Below are positions 52,171-62,400 of a stretch of DNA of 64,000 bases, piece after piece. Made by a program: the position numbers and the translations under genes. The stretch is from NCBI GenBank assembly GCA_000024525.1, contig CP001769.1:5117001-5181000 (forward strand). Direction: 5' to 3'. Each line of letters opens with the position of its first letter. Positions within the stretch are counted from its first letter, which is position 1. Origin of the DNA: Spirosoma linguale DSM 74. Its GTDB lineage: Bacteria > Bacteroidota > Bacteroidia > Cytophagales > Spirosomataceae. The notes beneath the pieces are model-generated. The model saw only the letters and a program-made list of their open reading frames with translations. It ran no database searches and was not told the origin of the DNA.

Positions 52171-54141
52171 CTAACTTAACTTCTTCTCCCACTCTTCCGC
52201 TTCCAGCATAGCGGTTTCCCACTCGTCCTGAAGCTTACTTATCTGGGCCGTTACGTGGCGATATTCGTCGTTTTTGGCCTGCATCAGCTTATCCTCGCCA
52301 TAGGTTGCGGGGTCGGCGAGTTCGATTTCAAGGCGTTTCTTGCGCTCTTCCAGCTGCGCAATCTTGGTTTCCGATTCTTCTACCTGACGAGTCAAATTCT
52401 TAAGAGTCTTCTGCCATTCTTTACGTTCTTCATCCGATGCCCGGCCGTTGGTAGCTTTGCCGTTTGAGGAATGGCCGTTGGTAGCCGGAGCCGGCTGCAT
52501 TTTCGAGTTGTCGACGGGTTGACTGGCTGGACCCAGACCCTGCGCTTTGCGCTCTTCCTGCCACCACTCGTACTCGTCGTAGGTACCCGGATACTCTTTA
52601 ATCTGCTCGTCTTCGATATACCAGATTTTGTTGGCAATCTGCGATACGAAGTAGCGATCGTGGGAAACGACCACGTAGGTTCCTTCGTACTGCTGCAAGG
52701 CCTGAATCAGGATATTCACCGACTGCATGTCGAGGTGGTTGGTCGGTTCGTCGAGCAGCAGGAAGTTTGCCTGTGAGAGCAGTACTTTGGCGAGCGCCAC
52801 GCGCGATTTTTCGCCCCCGGATAATACTTTGATTTTCTTGAAGACATCATCGCCCGAGAACAGGAAGCAGCCGAGTACGCCCCGGAGTTCACCATCCGAT
52901 TTGGTCGGGTTTGCCTGCTTCAATTCTTCCAGCATGGAATCTTCCACCCGAAGCGACTCAAGCTGGTGCTGGGCGTAGAAGCTGAAGGAAACATTATACC
53001 CCAGCACACGCTCGCCATCGATGGGCTCTGAGCCCGAGATGATCCGCAGCAATGTCGACTTACCGCGTCCGTTGGCACCAATCAGAGCCACTTTGTCGCC
53101 CCGTTCGAGCCGGGCGGTGGAGTGGGTCAGGATGCGTTTTTCGCCGTAAGCTTTCGAAATATCGTCCAGATGCAGAATATGCCGACCGGGCTGCTGCGAG
53201 AAGTTGAACTTGAAATTTACCCGCGCATTGCTGTCGATGACATCGTCGACAAGCTCCATCCGTTCGAGTTGTTTAACCCGGCTCTGGGCTTGCTTGGCCT
53301 TCGAGGCTTTGGCTTTAAAGCGTTCGATAAAGCGTTCTGTCTGCCGGATTTTGGCCTGCTGGTTTTCAAAAGCACCTTTCTGAATTTCGTTACGCAGGGC
53401 TTTCTCTTCCATGTAGTAGGAATAGTTACCGGCGTAATAATTCAGTTTTGCGCCCGATACCTCCACAATGGTATCGACCACATTATCGATGAACTCGCGG
53501 TCGTGGGAAACCACAATAACGGAGCCTTCGTAGTTCTGAACGTATTTTTCAACCCACTGAATGGAGGGTAAGTCCAGGTGGTTGGTCGGCTCATCAAGCA
53601 TGAGCAGCGATGGTTTTTCCAGCAGCAGTTTCGCGAGCATAACGCGCATACGCCAGCCTCCGGAAAAGAGCCTTAGCGGCCGGTGCAGATCATCGGTCGA
53701 GAAACCCAGACCTTCCAGAATTTCTTCGGCTCTGGACTGGATGGTGTAGCCGTCGAGCGCGTCGAACTCTTCCTGCGCTTTTCCGAGCTTATCGACCAGG
53801 TCATCTGTATAATTGACCTCCATCTGATGGAGTAGTTCGTCAATCTTTATTTGCAACTCATTTTGCCGGGCAAACGCCTGCATGGCCACCGACAGTATGG
53901 AATCGTCGGTCTGGTAAGACAGCAAATCCTGGTTCAGGAAGCCGATTGTCACATCCCCTGCTTTGGAGATCGTTCCCCCATCCGGCTGGTATTCGCCATT
54001 GATGATACGGAGCAGTGTGGACTTACCAGTACCATTGAGACCAATGAGGCCGATTTTCTGATTAGGCTTTATGTGTAGCGAGGCATTATCGTAAAGTGCC
54101 CGGCTACCGAGGTAGTACGATAGGTTCGTAATGGAAATCAT
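52171..54141 (-). CDS. ABC-F family ATPase (Uup/EttA-like)
   Basis: Soluble tandem-ABC protein of 656 residues. First cassette: Walker A GLNGTGKST (34-42), signature FSGGWRMRV, Walker B LMLDEPTNHLD. Second: GANGRGKST, LSGGEKSRV, LLLDEPTNHLD. A linker with KAKQAQSRVKQLERM separates them, and the C-terminal 120 residues form a coiled coil, as in Uup-type members. ABC-F proteins act on the ribosome. The open frame continues upstream past the ATG through the tRNA on the other strand to 54399, but ATG at 54141 begins the conserved MISITNLSYYLG and is correct. Confidence 0.94.
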   Translation of the reverse strand: MISITNLSYYLGSRALYDNASLHIKPNQKIGLIGLNGTGKSTLLRIINGEYQPDGGTISKAGDVTIGFLNQDLLSYQTDDSILSVAMQAFARQNELQIKIDELLHQMEVNYTDDLVDKLGKAQEEFDALDGYTIQSRAEEILEGLGFSTDDLHRPLRLFSGGWRMRVMLAKLLLEKPSLLMLDEPTNHLDLPSIQWVEKYVQNYEGSVIVVSHDREFIDNVVDTIVEVSGAKLNYYAGNYSYYMEEKALRNEIQKGAFENQQAKIRQTERFIERFKAKASKAKQAQSRVKQLERMELVDDVIDSNARVNFKFNFSQQPGRHILHLDDISKAYGEKRILTHSTARLERGDKVALIGANGRGKSTLLRIISGSEPIDGERVLGYNVSFSFYAQHQLESLRVEDSMLEELKQANPTKSDGELRGVLGCFLFSGDDVFKKIKVLSGGEKSRVALAKVLLSQANFLLLDEPTNHLDMQSVNILIQALQQYEGTYVVVSHDRYFVSQIANKIWYIEDEQIKEYPGTYDEYEWWQEERKAQGLGPASQPVDNSKMQPAPATNGHSSNGKATNGRASDEERKEWQKTLKNLTRQVEESETKIAQLEERKKRLEIELADPATYGEDKLMQAKNDEYRHVTAQISKLQDEWETAMLEAEEWEKKLS

Positions 54142-54173
54142 GGATGCAAATTTACCAAAAATAAAACGGATAC

Positions 54174-54205
54174 TTGCGTTCTTAAATTCCACTCTGTTAT
54201 ATTTG
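54174..54205 (+). promoter_or_regulatory. tRNA-Thr promoter
   Basis: TTG (54174-54176) and TATATTTG (54198-54205, exact TAnnTTTG) are 21 nt apart. The implied start is about 25 nt before the tRNA. Confidence 0.7.
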
Positions 54206-54236
54206 CACCCGCAAAAGCTGACAAAAACAGCTAAAA

Positions 54237-54309
<73 letters not shown>

Positions 54310-54345
54310 CAACCGGTACACAGTAAGTATTGTACAAATCCTTGT

Positions 54346-54381
54346 AAAAGCTCTCTCAGATAGTTCTGGGAGAGCTTTTTT
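54346..54381 (+). terminator. Terminator after tRNA-Thr
   Basis: A 14-bp stem (54346-54359 with 54366-54379, one G-T pair), a 6-nt loop and a T6 run. Confidence 0.88.
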
Positions 54382-54490
54382 CGTTTGTCGTTTACCCATG
54401 TACAGCCGTTCGACTACGATATACAGCCTTTCCTAAGCACCCTGTTACGCACCCACCAAAACGGCTGTACGCACCCAAATTTTACTGTAT

Positions 54491-54667
54491 ATGTTAACGA
54501 TTAAGATTAAACCCGACAAAGGGATGGTCGATCAAGCAGGTAATTATCCTGTCTTCCTGTATGCTTATTTCAATGGACAGCGATTTAAACATTCAACCGG
54601 AGAGAAATGCTCACAAAAACAATGGGATAAAGAACGCGAACTTGCCAGCAACATAGTCTACCATTAA
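54491..54667 (+). pseudogene. Tyrosine integrase N-terminal fragment
   Basis: A 58-codon reading frame beginning MLTIKIKPDK and including NYPVFLYAYFNGQRFKHSTG, which is the arm-binding N-terminal domain of Bacteroidota tyrosine recombinases. It stops at TAA 54665-54667, and the core-binding and catalytic domains (R...HxxR...Y) are missing downstream. It lies 182 bp after the 3' end of tRNA-Thr, the classic position for an island integrase. It is interpreted as a dead remnant of an element that integrated at this tRNA. Confidence 0.75.
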
Positions 54668-54668
54668 A

Positions 54669-55319
54669 ACCTTCGGCGACATCGACTGCGAGAGCGATGT
54701 AGGTAAGCAAATTGTTTACAATGCCACCACAGGTAAAGGGTTAGACCAGTTTGGATTTATTGAAAAACTTCTGATTAGGCAAGAATTGGCAAAACTATAA
54801 GCGTATGAACAAGCTAAACGCTTTTGAAATCACAAAAATCCGATAGAACTGCTTGAGGAATTTGGGGTCGATATGCGGGAAACAGGCTCCCTGATCGTCG
54901 CCGTTATGCGCAATGAAGCCCAGCAGCAAAAATCAGTTATTGATAAGGCCAGTGCACGTATTAATCAAACCAATACATCCCGCCAAACAGATGGCCCCCA
55001 AACGGCGTTCAAATTCGGACTGGGTAAATCCTTTCCAGGCGCCTTCGTTGCGCTCGTCCTTATTTGCATCGTTTCTTTCTTTTACGCGCACTCCGACGAA
55101 TATGAACAGGTAGAGCGATTTGTATCTACCACCAAAAATGCGCCATTGTATACATACATCATTGAACAAGGTCAACTGATTGATGGGCAGACGAACGGGT
55201 TGGATAAAGGACTTTACCTAAAACTTTCGCAGCCCAAAGGCAAGGAAATACTCCAGGCAGGCAAGCATTTCCTCCGGAGTAAAAATGGGAAGATTAGCTA
55301 TGTCCCCTTGCACTTCTAA
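54669..55319 (+). pseudogene. Gene with two in-frame stops, island relic
   Basis: One reading frame continues from 54669 to the TAA at 55317-55319 apart from TAA at 54798-54800 and TGA at 54825-54827. The flanks read as normal protein on both sides of each stop (DQFGFIEKLLIRQELAKL before; NHKNPIELLEEFGVDMRETG after). The intact 3' part from ATG 54873 encodes 148 residues with one membrane helix (GAFVALVLICIVSFFYAH). No family was recognised. It is probably a decayed gene of the integrated element, perhaps mobilisation-related, though that is a guess. Confidence 0.6.
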
Positions 55320-55321
55320 GG

Positions 55322-55602
55322 TTATACCGGCCACTCCGCCAGGCGCTGCTGCCAGCGTTCCCAATCAGGCATCAGGCGGGTTTGTAAAGCATAGAAAGCC
55401 CGGTTGTGGTGAGGCACAATCAGATGCGCCAGTTCGTGCCAAATGATGTACTCGATACAGTATCTTTTATAACCAGAAAAACTGGTACGTACAATCTGAC
55501 TCCTGATTAGGCACAACAGATAATACACGAGCTTATAGTAGAAGTTGTCGTGTGAGCCATTATTGAATTGGGCATGATCGAGTTGCTCTTTATACTTACC
55601 TT
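55322..55602 (-). pseudogene. YgjP/DUF45-like metallopeptidase C-terminal fragment
   Basis: Minus-strand frame whose last 40 residues read EYIIWHELAHLIVPHHNRAF and LMPDWERWQQRL. The HELxH zinc motif and following H match the YgjP-like (DUF45) metallopeptidases that accompany type I restriction-modification genes. The N-terminal part of the domain is missing, and the frame upstream (KYKEQLDHAQFNNGSHDNFY) is of a different kind and runs into the HsdM fragment. It is a truncated remnant. A short ORF from GTG 55528 could still be translated (68 residues). Confidence 0.65.
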
Positions 55603-55852
55603 GATCAACAACGAGCCTGAGCCGCAGGTAAGATCACTAATACGGCTACCGGGCTGAAGAGTCATTAGTTTAGCCAAAAGGGTGGAGATAGCTGAGAGCG
55701 TATAAAACTTGCCCGCATCCGAAGCAAACCGCTCGATCAGGAACTCATATACATCCCCGATAACATCCTGGCTTTCCAAGTGCGAAGGCGTCAAATCGAC
55801 GTTTTTAAAGTCTTCGATCAGAACCGAATATTTATAATCTGGAAGGGCCGCT
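55600..55852 (-). pseudogene. HsdM (type I restriction methylase) fragment
   Basis: Minus-strand remnant reading SVLIEDFKNVDLTPSHLES and DVIGDVYEFLIERFASDAGK, then motif I as DLTCGSGSLLIKV (usual DPTCGSG). This is the middle of an N6-adenine methylase subunit of a type I restriction system. The GKKGGEFYTP loop is shortened to GKFYT, the catalytic NPPF motif and all later parts are absent, and an in-frame stop lies upstream near 55850. It adjoins the YgjP fragment, the order found in complete type I loci. Clearly non-functional. Confidence 0.75.
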
Positions 55853-56404
55853 ACTTACTCAAAAACAATAAGTTACACTCTAGGTAATATCAAGTCAGTC
55901 TATACATTTCCCCTTTATAATAAGTCAAAACCACTGACTATTTTGTCAACGAAATTTTCCTCAAGCGCATCTTATGCCATGACCAAACAGGTAACTATCA
56001 TTTGAAATGTAAGCAACCCAACTACTTACATTTCAAATAGCGAAATAGTGGGTACAATAAAAAAAGGACATAAACCGTCACAGGTTGTCTGTATGGTTCT
56101 TAGCTGAATAAAGTAGCGCATAAGCAGTTCTCTGCCGGTTGAGTGACCCTCGCACAATATCTTTTCGCTCATCTAAGTAATCAGGGAGCTATTGTTGAGA
56201 CCGCACGGCGTCTGCGTTGATTTATAACTGAGCCGCCCGGCGAGGATAGCAATTTGAAACCGCTTACAAAACCACTAGTAAATTTTGCAACTTAATTACT
56301 ATATATAATTTATTTATTAATATACTGTTACATACTAATAGACGACTCGTCATATACCAGGCTTGCTTCATTGTCGGCCTTTCCCACCACCTCAACCTGA
56401 TCGA
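55853..56404. other. Gene-free interval with a hairpin
   Basis: About 550 bp with no supportable gene. It contains a perfect 14-bp inverted repeat (56000-56013 with 56025-56038, 11-nt loop) and an AT-rich stretch at 56280-56345 that probably holds the adhesin promoter, although no exact TAnnTTTG was found there. Confidence 0.6.
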
Positions 56405-59400
56405 ATGATCTCCTTTTCGTCAAAAGGCCTACGATGCTTCGTTGGCGGCTTTGTTTATGGTCTTCTGATGCTGCTTAGTCTGACCACTCAGGCCCAGAAC
56501 AAACTTTACATGAACCCGGTCAAGTACACGGACCGAATCATCTACACATACAACCACATCTGCGGAAATCAGAATCAGGTACACCTTACCCGCAATGGGC
56601 AGCCATTTTCCTATCAGTTCTACTTTTTCAATTTTGGACTGGCCTTTATTCAATATGATTTTGGCAGCACCAAACCAGGCGATGTGCTAACTATTAGCGA
56701 TGACTGTGGCAGCACGCCTTATTCGGTGGTCGTCAGCGATGATTATGTATATGTTGAAGTACCCGGCGGGCAGAGTTTCTCGGGAAATAGTATCCCCCCC
56801 GGGGATGAGACGCCACCCTATAGCCGACTTTCTACGCCTGTCGTAACCGGGCGGTGCGAACCCATTACGGTGGGGGCCCACGGCCTGCATACGTATGGCA
56901 TGTTCATGGCCAACGTGGACGGTAACACCATTCAGGCCGGTCGTTTTTTGGTCAATGGAAGTCCGATACAGGCCAATGATCATATCATCACGAATATTGG
57001 CCATCAATCGCCGGTCAACTACACCATCGGTGCCAATGGCGGGGTGACCTTCGACGGGCCGGTTAAATTTACCTCCCGTCAGTTTTTCTCCGGGCAGACG
57101 CCCCTAACGGTCGAGTACCGGCACAATGGGGCCGACCTGAGCCGGTGTAGCATGGACCTCAACATCGGGGCTATGACCTTTCGCTACATTAAAAATACCG
57201 GATTTTCCATCCAGAAAGCCACCTATACCAGTGATGTTATCCAAACAGATTACACGGGCGATTACCGAAATTCGGTCTTTAAGATCACTTATGATGGTCA
57301 TTATTTCCGGGCTTATGTCGATAATGTGTTGCTGCAGGAGCTGGAACGCTTTGTCGTTTTCTCAGCCCAGGGGGGTACGGTAGCCAACACGGGCGTATTA
57401 CCCTACGGTTCTACTACTACCTTTACCCCTACACAGGCCGGATCAGGCTGGGTAGGGGTATTGGTCGATGGTGTTTTATCGACCCGGCAGCAGTTTTCCA
57501 TAGCGGATGATCTGACGCTGAACCCAACGTTGACACATGTCAGTTGCTCGGGCGCGGCTAATGGACAGATCAGCCTGGCAACCACGGGTGGTAAAGCCCC
57601 GTTCCAGTATAATCTCAACGGAGGGCCCTATGCCAGCAGTAGTACTTTCGGTGGATTAACACCCGGCACGTATACGGTTGGCGTTCGGGATGCTTCGGGT
57701 TGTACAAATTCCCGCACCGTAACCATCACCCAGCCATCAGCCCTTTCGCTACGGATTGCTACTCAGTCCGATGCGAGTTGTTCCGATAAATCAGACGGTT
57801 CCATCAGTCTGACGGGGAGTGGCGGAACGGCGCCCTATCAATTTTCGCTCAATGGAGGTGGTTATGGATCATCGGCTGACTTTGCAAATTTGTCAGCGGG
57901 AACTTACACGGTTTCGGTCAGGGATGTAAATGGTTGTGTAAGTTCTCTCAGTGCGACCGTAGGTACCCAGAGCAGTTTTTCTGCCCGTATTGTGTCGCAA
58001 CAGGCCATCACCTGTTTTGGCCAGGCCACCGGTTCGGTAAGCCTTTCCTCGACTGGAACCACCATTGGCCCCATCCAGTACGCCATTAACGGCGGAGCCT
58101 GGCAGGCCAGCCCACAGTTTACCGGACTCAGCGCTGGTACCTATACGGTGAACGCTAAGGATAATCTATGTACCGTTAGCCTGTCGCTGGAGCTGACCCA
58201 GCCAACGGTGCTGGTCAGTACGGTGACCACGACCCAGGCCATCCGCTGTTTTGGCGGGGCCAATGGGCAGATGACGGTATCCGGCTCGGGGGGCACACCG
58301 GCTTACCAATACTCAGCCGATGGTTCGACTTACCAGTCAACGGCTACGTTTTCAGGGCTGACAGCCGGTAATTATAAGTACTGGGTCAAAGATGCCAATG
58401 GCTGCGTAGCCTCTTCATCCATTTTGCCTCTCTCTGAACCCACGGCACTTCAGCTAACGGTACCCAATCGGCAGGATGCCCGTTGCTTTAATACCGCTAC
58501 CGGTAGTGCGACCGGTGTGGCGACCGGTGGAACAACGCCTTATACGTATGCCCGTTCCGGTACAGCTTATGGCACATCGGGGGAGTTTACCGGCCTTTCG
58601 GCCGGTAACTACACGCTAATGGTACAGGATGCCAACGGCTGTCCGGCCTCAGCTTCGGTGACCATTGGCCAACCTCCGGTACTGACGGGGGGGCTCAGCA
58701 GCCTGCAGCCGGTCACCTGCGCCGGAGGCAGTGACGGAGCCCTGTCGCTGAGTGCAACCGGCGGAACCAGCCCCTATCGGTATGCCCGGGAGAGTACTTC
58801 ATTTGGGGCAGGAAACGGATTCACCGGCCTTGCGGAAGGAGTCTATACCCTTACCGTCCAGGATGCCAATGGCTGTACCAGCCCCGTAAGCGCTACCATT
58901 GGGTACCGCAGCCGATTATTGCCGGGAGCAACCCTCACGCCCGTGGGCTGTTATGGACAGAAAACAGGCCAAATCAACGTGGCCACTACCGGCTCTACCG
59001 CCGTAGGCAGCCTATTATACTCACTGGATGGCACCAATTTTCAGTCATCGTCCGTCTTTACTGGCCTGGCGGCAGGTAATTACACCATACGCCTAAAAGA
59101 CGACCTATGCCAGGTGAGCCTGCCTGTCGCCATTACGCAACCCACAGCCTTAAGTGGCTCAGCCCTGGTCGTACAGGCGGTAGCCTGCTGGGGTGGAAAT
59201 TCCGGCCTGAACCGGGTGAGTGCAACCGGGGGCACCCCTCCCTATCAGTATTCGGCCGATGGAACGCTCTATCAGCCAGGATCCGATTTTTCTAAACTAA
59301 CCCAGGGGCAGTATACCTACTGGATTAAAGATGCCAACGGTTGCAGTCTGACTACTGCCCCCGTTTCGGTAACCCAGCCAACAGCCCTGCTGATGGGCGT

Positions 59401-62400
59401 CAGCAGTCGAACCGATGTACGTTGCTTTGATGGCGCGGATGGGGTTGTCAGTCTGTCGGCCAGTGGCGGTAGCCCCGGTTATCGCTTCGCGTTGCCCTCG
59501 ACTTCGTTTCAGGATGCCACTCAGTTTACCGGCTTACGGGCAGGAGCCTATACCGCTCAGGTGCAGGATACTCACGGCTGTATAACCATACTGGCCGTTA
59601 CGGTTGGCCAGCCGCAGGCACCCTTTACGCTGGCGGTCACTACCCGAAAATCACTGACTTGTTTTCAGGATAATGGCGGTCAGTTTACGGTAGCCGGAAG
59701 TGGCGGAACAGGCCCCTATCAGTATGGGATCAACGATAGCCCGCTTACCGGCAGCAACACCTTCACTGGTCTGGCCGCGGGCGCTTATGTATTAACCGGG
59801 AAGGATGCCCAGGGATGTACGACTCAACTGGTGGAGCAAACGTTGACCCAACCGGACCAGGTTGTCCTGTCGTTACGGCGTAAACTGGAGGTCGACTGCG
59901 AATACTACACCCGTGGCGAAGTGCAGGTCAGTGCTGTGGGCGGGAATGGATCCTTTATTTTTTCGCTGACCGGGCAGGATCGCCGGGGGAACCCGATTAC
60001 GTCGGCTCCTACAGCCGACGGTGTTTTCAAAGCGCTGGCCGCTGGCAATTACCTGATCACGGCCCGGGATGATGCGGGCTGTACGGGTGATTATTCAGTG
60101 GCGATCAGTGCCCGCAATGCTGCGATCCGGTTTACGATAAAAGCGCAGCCACCTACGGCCTGCGGCCAGAATAACGGCCAGCTCATCGTTGAGAATGCAT
60201 CGGGAGGCCATCCACCCTACAGTTATGGCATCAGTAGCCAGTCGGCTCTATCCGCGAATCCGCAGTTCGATGGGTTGATGGGCGGTAGCTACCTGATCAC
60301 CGTGGCCGATAGTTTATGCACCTATACCCAACCGGCTTCGTTAACGATGGCCGGTGGCCTCCAGGCAACCTATAGCCTTACACCCCGCGATTGCCGAACC
60401 CCCAATGCCGATTTACAGATAACCACCATCCAGGGGGGAGCAGGTGCCTACCAGTTTTCGCTGAACAACGCTCCTTTAACCGACAGCCGGCAGTTTACCA
60501 ACCTATCGCCGGGAATCTATGCCCTTCGTATCGAAGACAGACCCCTCAGCTGTGCCACACTGTTGAGCCTGGAAATTCTTCCTCAGAATGGGGCCGGGCT
60601 TCGACTCACGGAGCGGCAGGCAGTCCGGTGCTGGAATGGCAGCGATGGGCAGCTTACCGTTCAAGCCGAAGCCAATACTGGTCCGTTTCGGTATGCCGTC
60701 GATGGGGGGAGCTACCAGGACAACCCGCAGTTTACGGGGTTACCCGCTGGCTGGCATCGGGTACTCGTGCAGAACCGACTCGGCTGCCTGGACAGTATGC
60801 GGGTATTGCTCACCCAGCCACCTTATCTGAATCTGGCCGTGGTGCCCAAAGGAAATGACTGTTTCGGCGACCAGACGGGAGCTGTGACCGCATCGGCCAG
60901 CGGGGGGGCTGGCTCTTACCAGTATTCGATAGATGGAATTACGTTTAGCGCGCAGCCGACGCTGGGTAGCCTGCGTTCGGGCACCTATGCCATCCGGGTT
61001 CGGGATACCAATGGGTGCATCACAACCCAATCCGCTACCGTCGTGCAGCCTCCACTACTCACCCTCCAGCCGATCTATGCCGATACGGTTCGTTGTTTTC
61101 AGGAAGGCAATGGACAGGTGCGCCTGGCCGCAGGGGGCGGCACACCCGCTTATCGCTACTCCATCGATAGTCTGAACTACGGAGCCGATCCCGCGTTTGG
61201 CGGGCTACGGGCCGGTACGTACCGGTTCTGGGTACAGGACAGTAAACAGTGCAGGACCCAGGCGCGGATCACGCTATCGGAGCCCCCGGTTCTTCGCCTG
61301 TCGCTGGTGAGCCAGCTCGATCCGCTTTGTTATGGCGACTCCAGTGGCAAGGCGCAGGTGCTGGCCACGGGGGGTAATGGCGGCTATACCTTTTTTACCG
61401 ACAATGGCCGGGGACAGCCGTCGGGTAATTTTGTGGGCCTCACCCAGTCGACTTATGGCTTTCGGGTGGTGGACCGGCGCGGGTGCAGCGACACCACGGC
61501 CCGTATCAAACTCACCTGGCCACTGCCCCTCACCGCAGGCGTTGAGACCATTCAGCCGCGTTGCTGGGGCGAGGCCAATGGAACCATTACGGTTCAGCTA
61601 AAGGGGGGCACGGCACCTTATCAGACAACAGGCCCAAACTGGGCAGGAGCCGGTACCCCAGCCAGTACGCCGGTTTTTGCCTTTACCGGTCTGACGGCGG
61701 GCGACTACACCCTGCCCTTCAGCGACAGTCACGGCTGCCGCCATCAGGTACCGGTCACCCTCGAACAACCCACGGCCCTAGCGACCCAAACTGTCGTTAA
61801 ACCCAACGATTGCTTTGGTGATCAGACGGGAGCCATTACTGTAACCGGCCAGGGGGCTATTCCCCCTTATCGATACCAGCTGGATAGCAATACCGGGCAG
61901 ACGACCGGGCTGTTCATAAACCTGCGGTCACAAACCTACCGGATCCGGGTCACAGATGCCAACGGCTGTCAGCTGATTCAGTCGACGCTGGTAGATCAGC
62001 CAACGGCAGTAACGCTGAAAGCGCTATATGCCGATACGGTTCGCTGTTTTGGGGAAAGTAACGGTCGGGTTCAACTCCTGGCCGCAGGGGGCGTGTCCAG
62101 CTTTCGGTACGCCATCGACACCACCGGATCCGGCGAAACCCGGTATTACGCTGACCCGGCCTTTGGCGATCTGAAAGCCGGGCCATACACCTTTTGGGTG
62201 AAAGACCAGAATGGCTGTAAACAGTCAACCGCGCTATCGGTTACCGAACCCCAAAAACTAAAATTGAGCCTGATCGCTCAGACAAATCCGCTTTGTGCCG
62301 GCGAAGCCAATGGAACCATCAGCGTAGCCGCCAGTGGGGGGAACCTAGGCTATACGTATTGGCTCGACAACCGGCTTTCCCAGACTATGGGTCAGTTTAC

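Noticed and set aside
54310..56404. Active integrative element
   Set aside because: The integrase is truncated, the neighbours are broken and no second attachment repeat was found.
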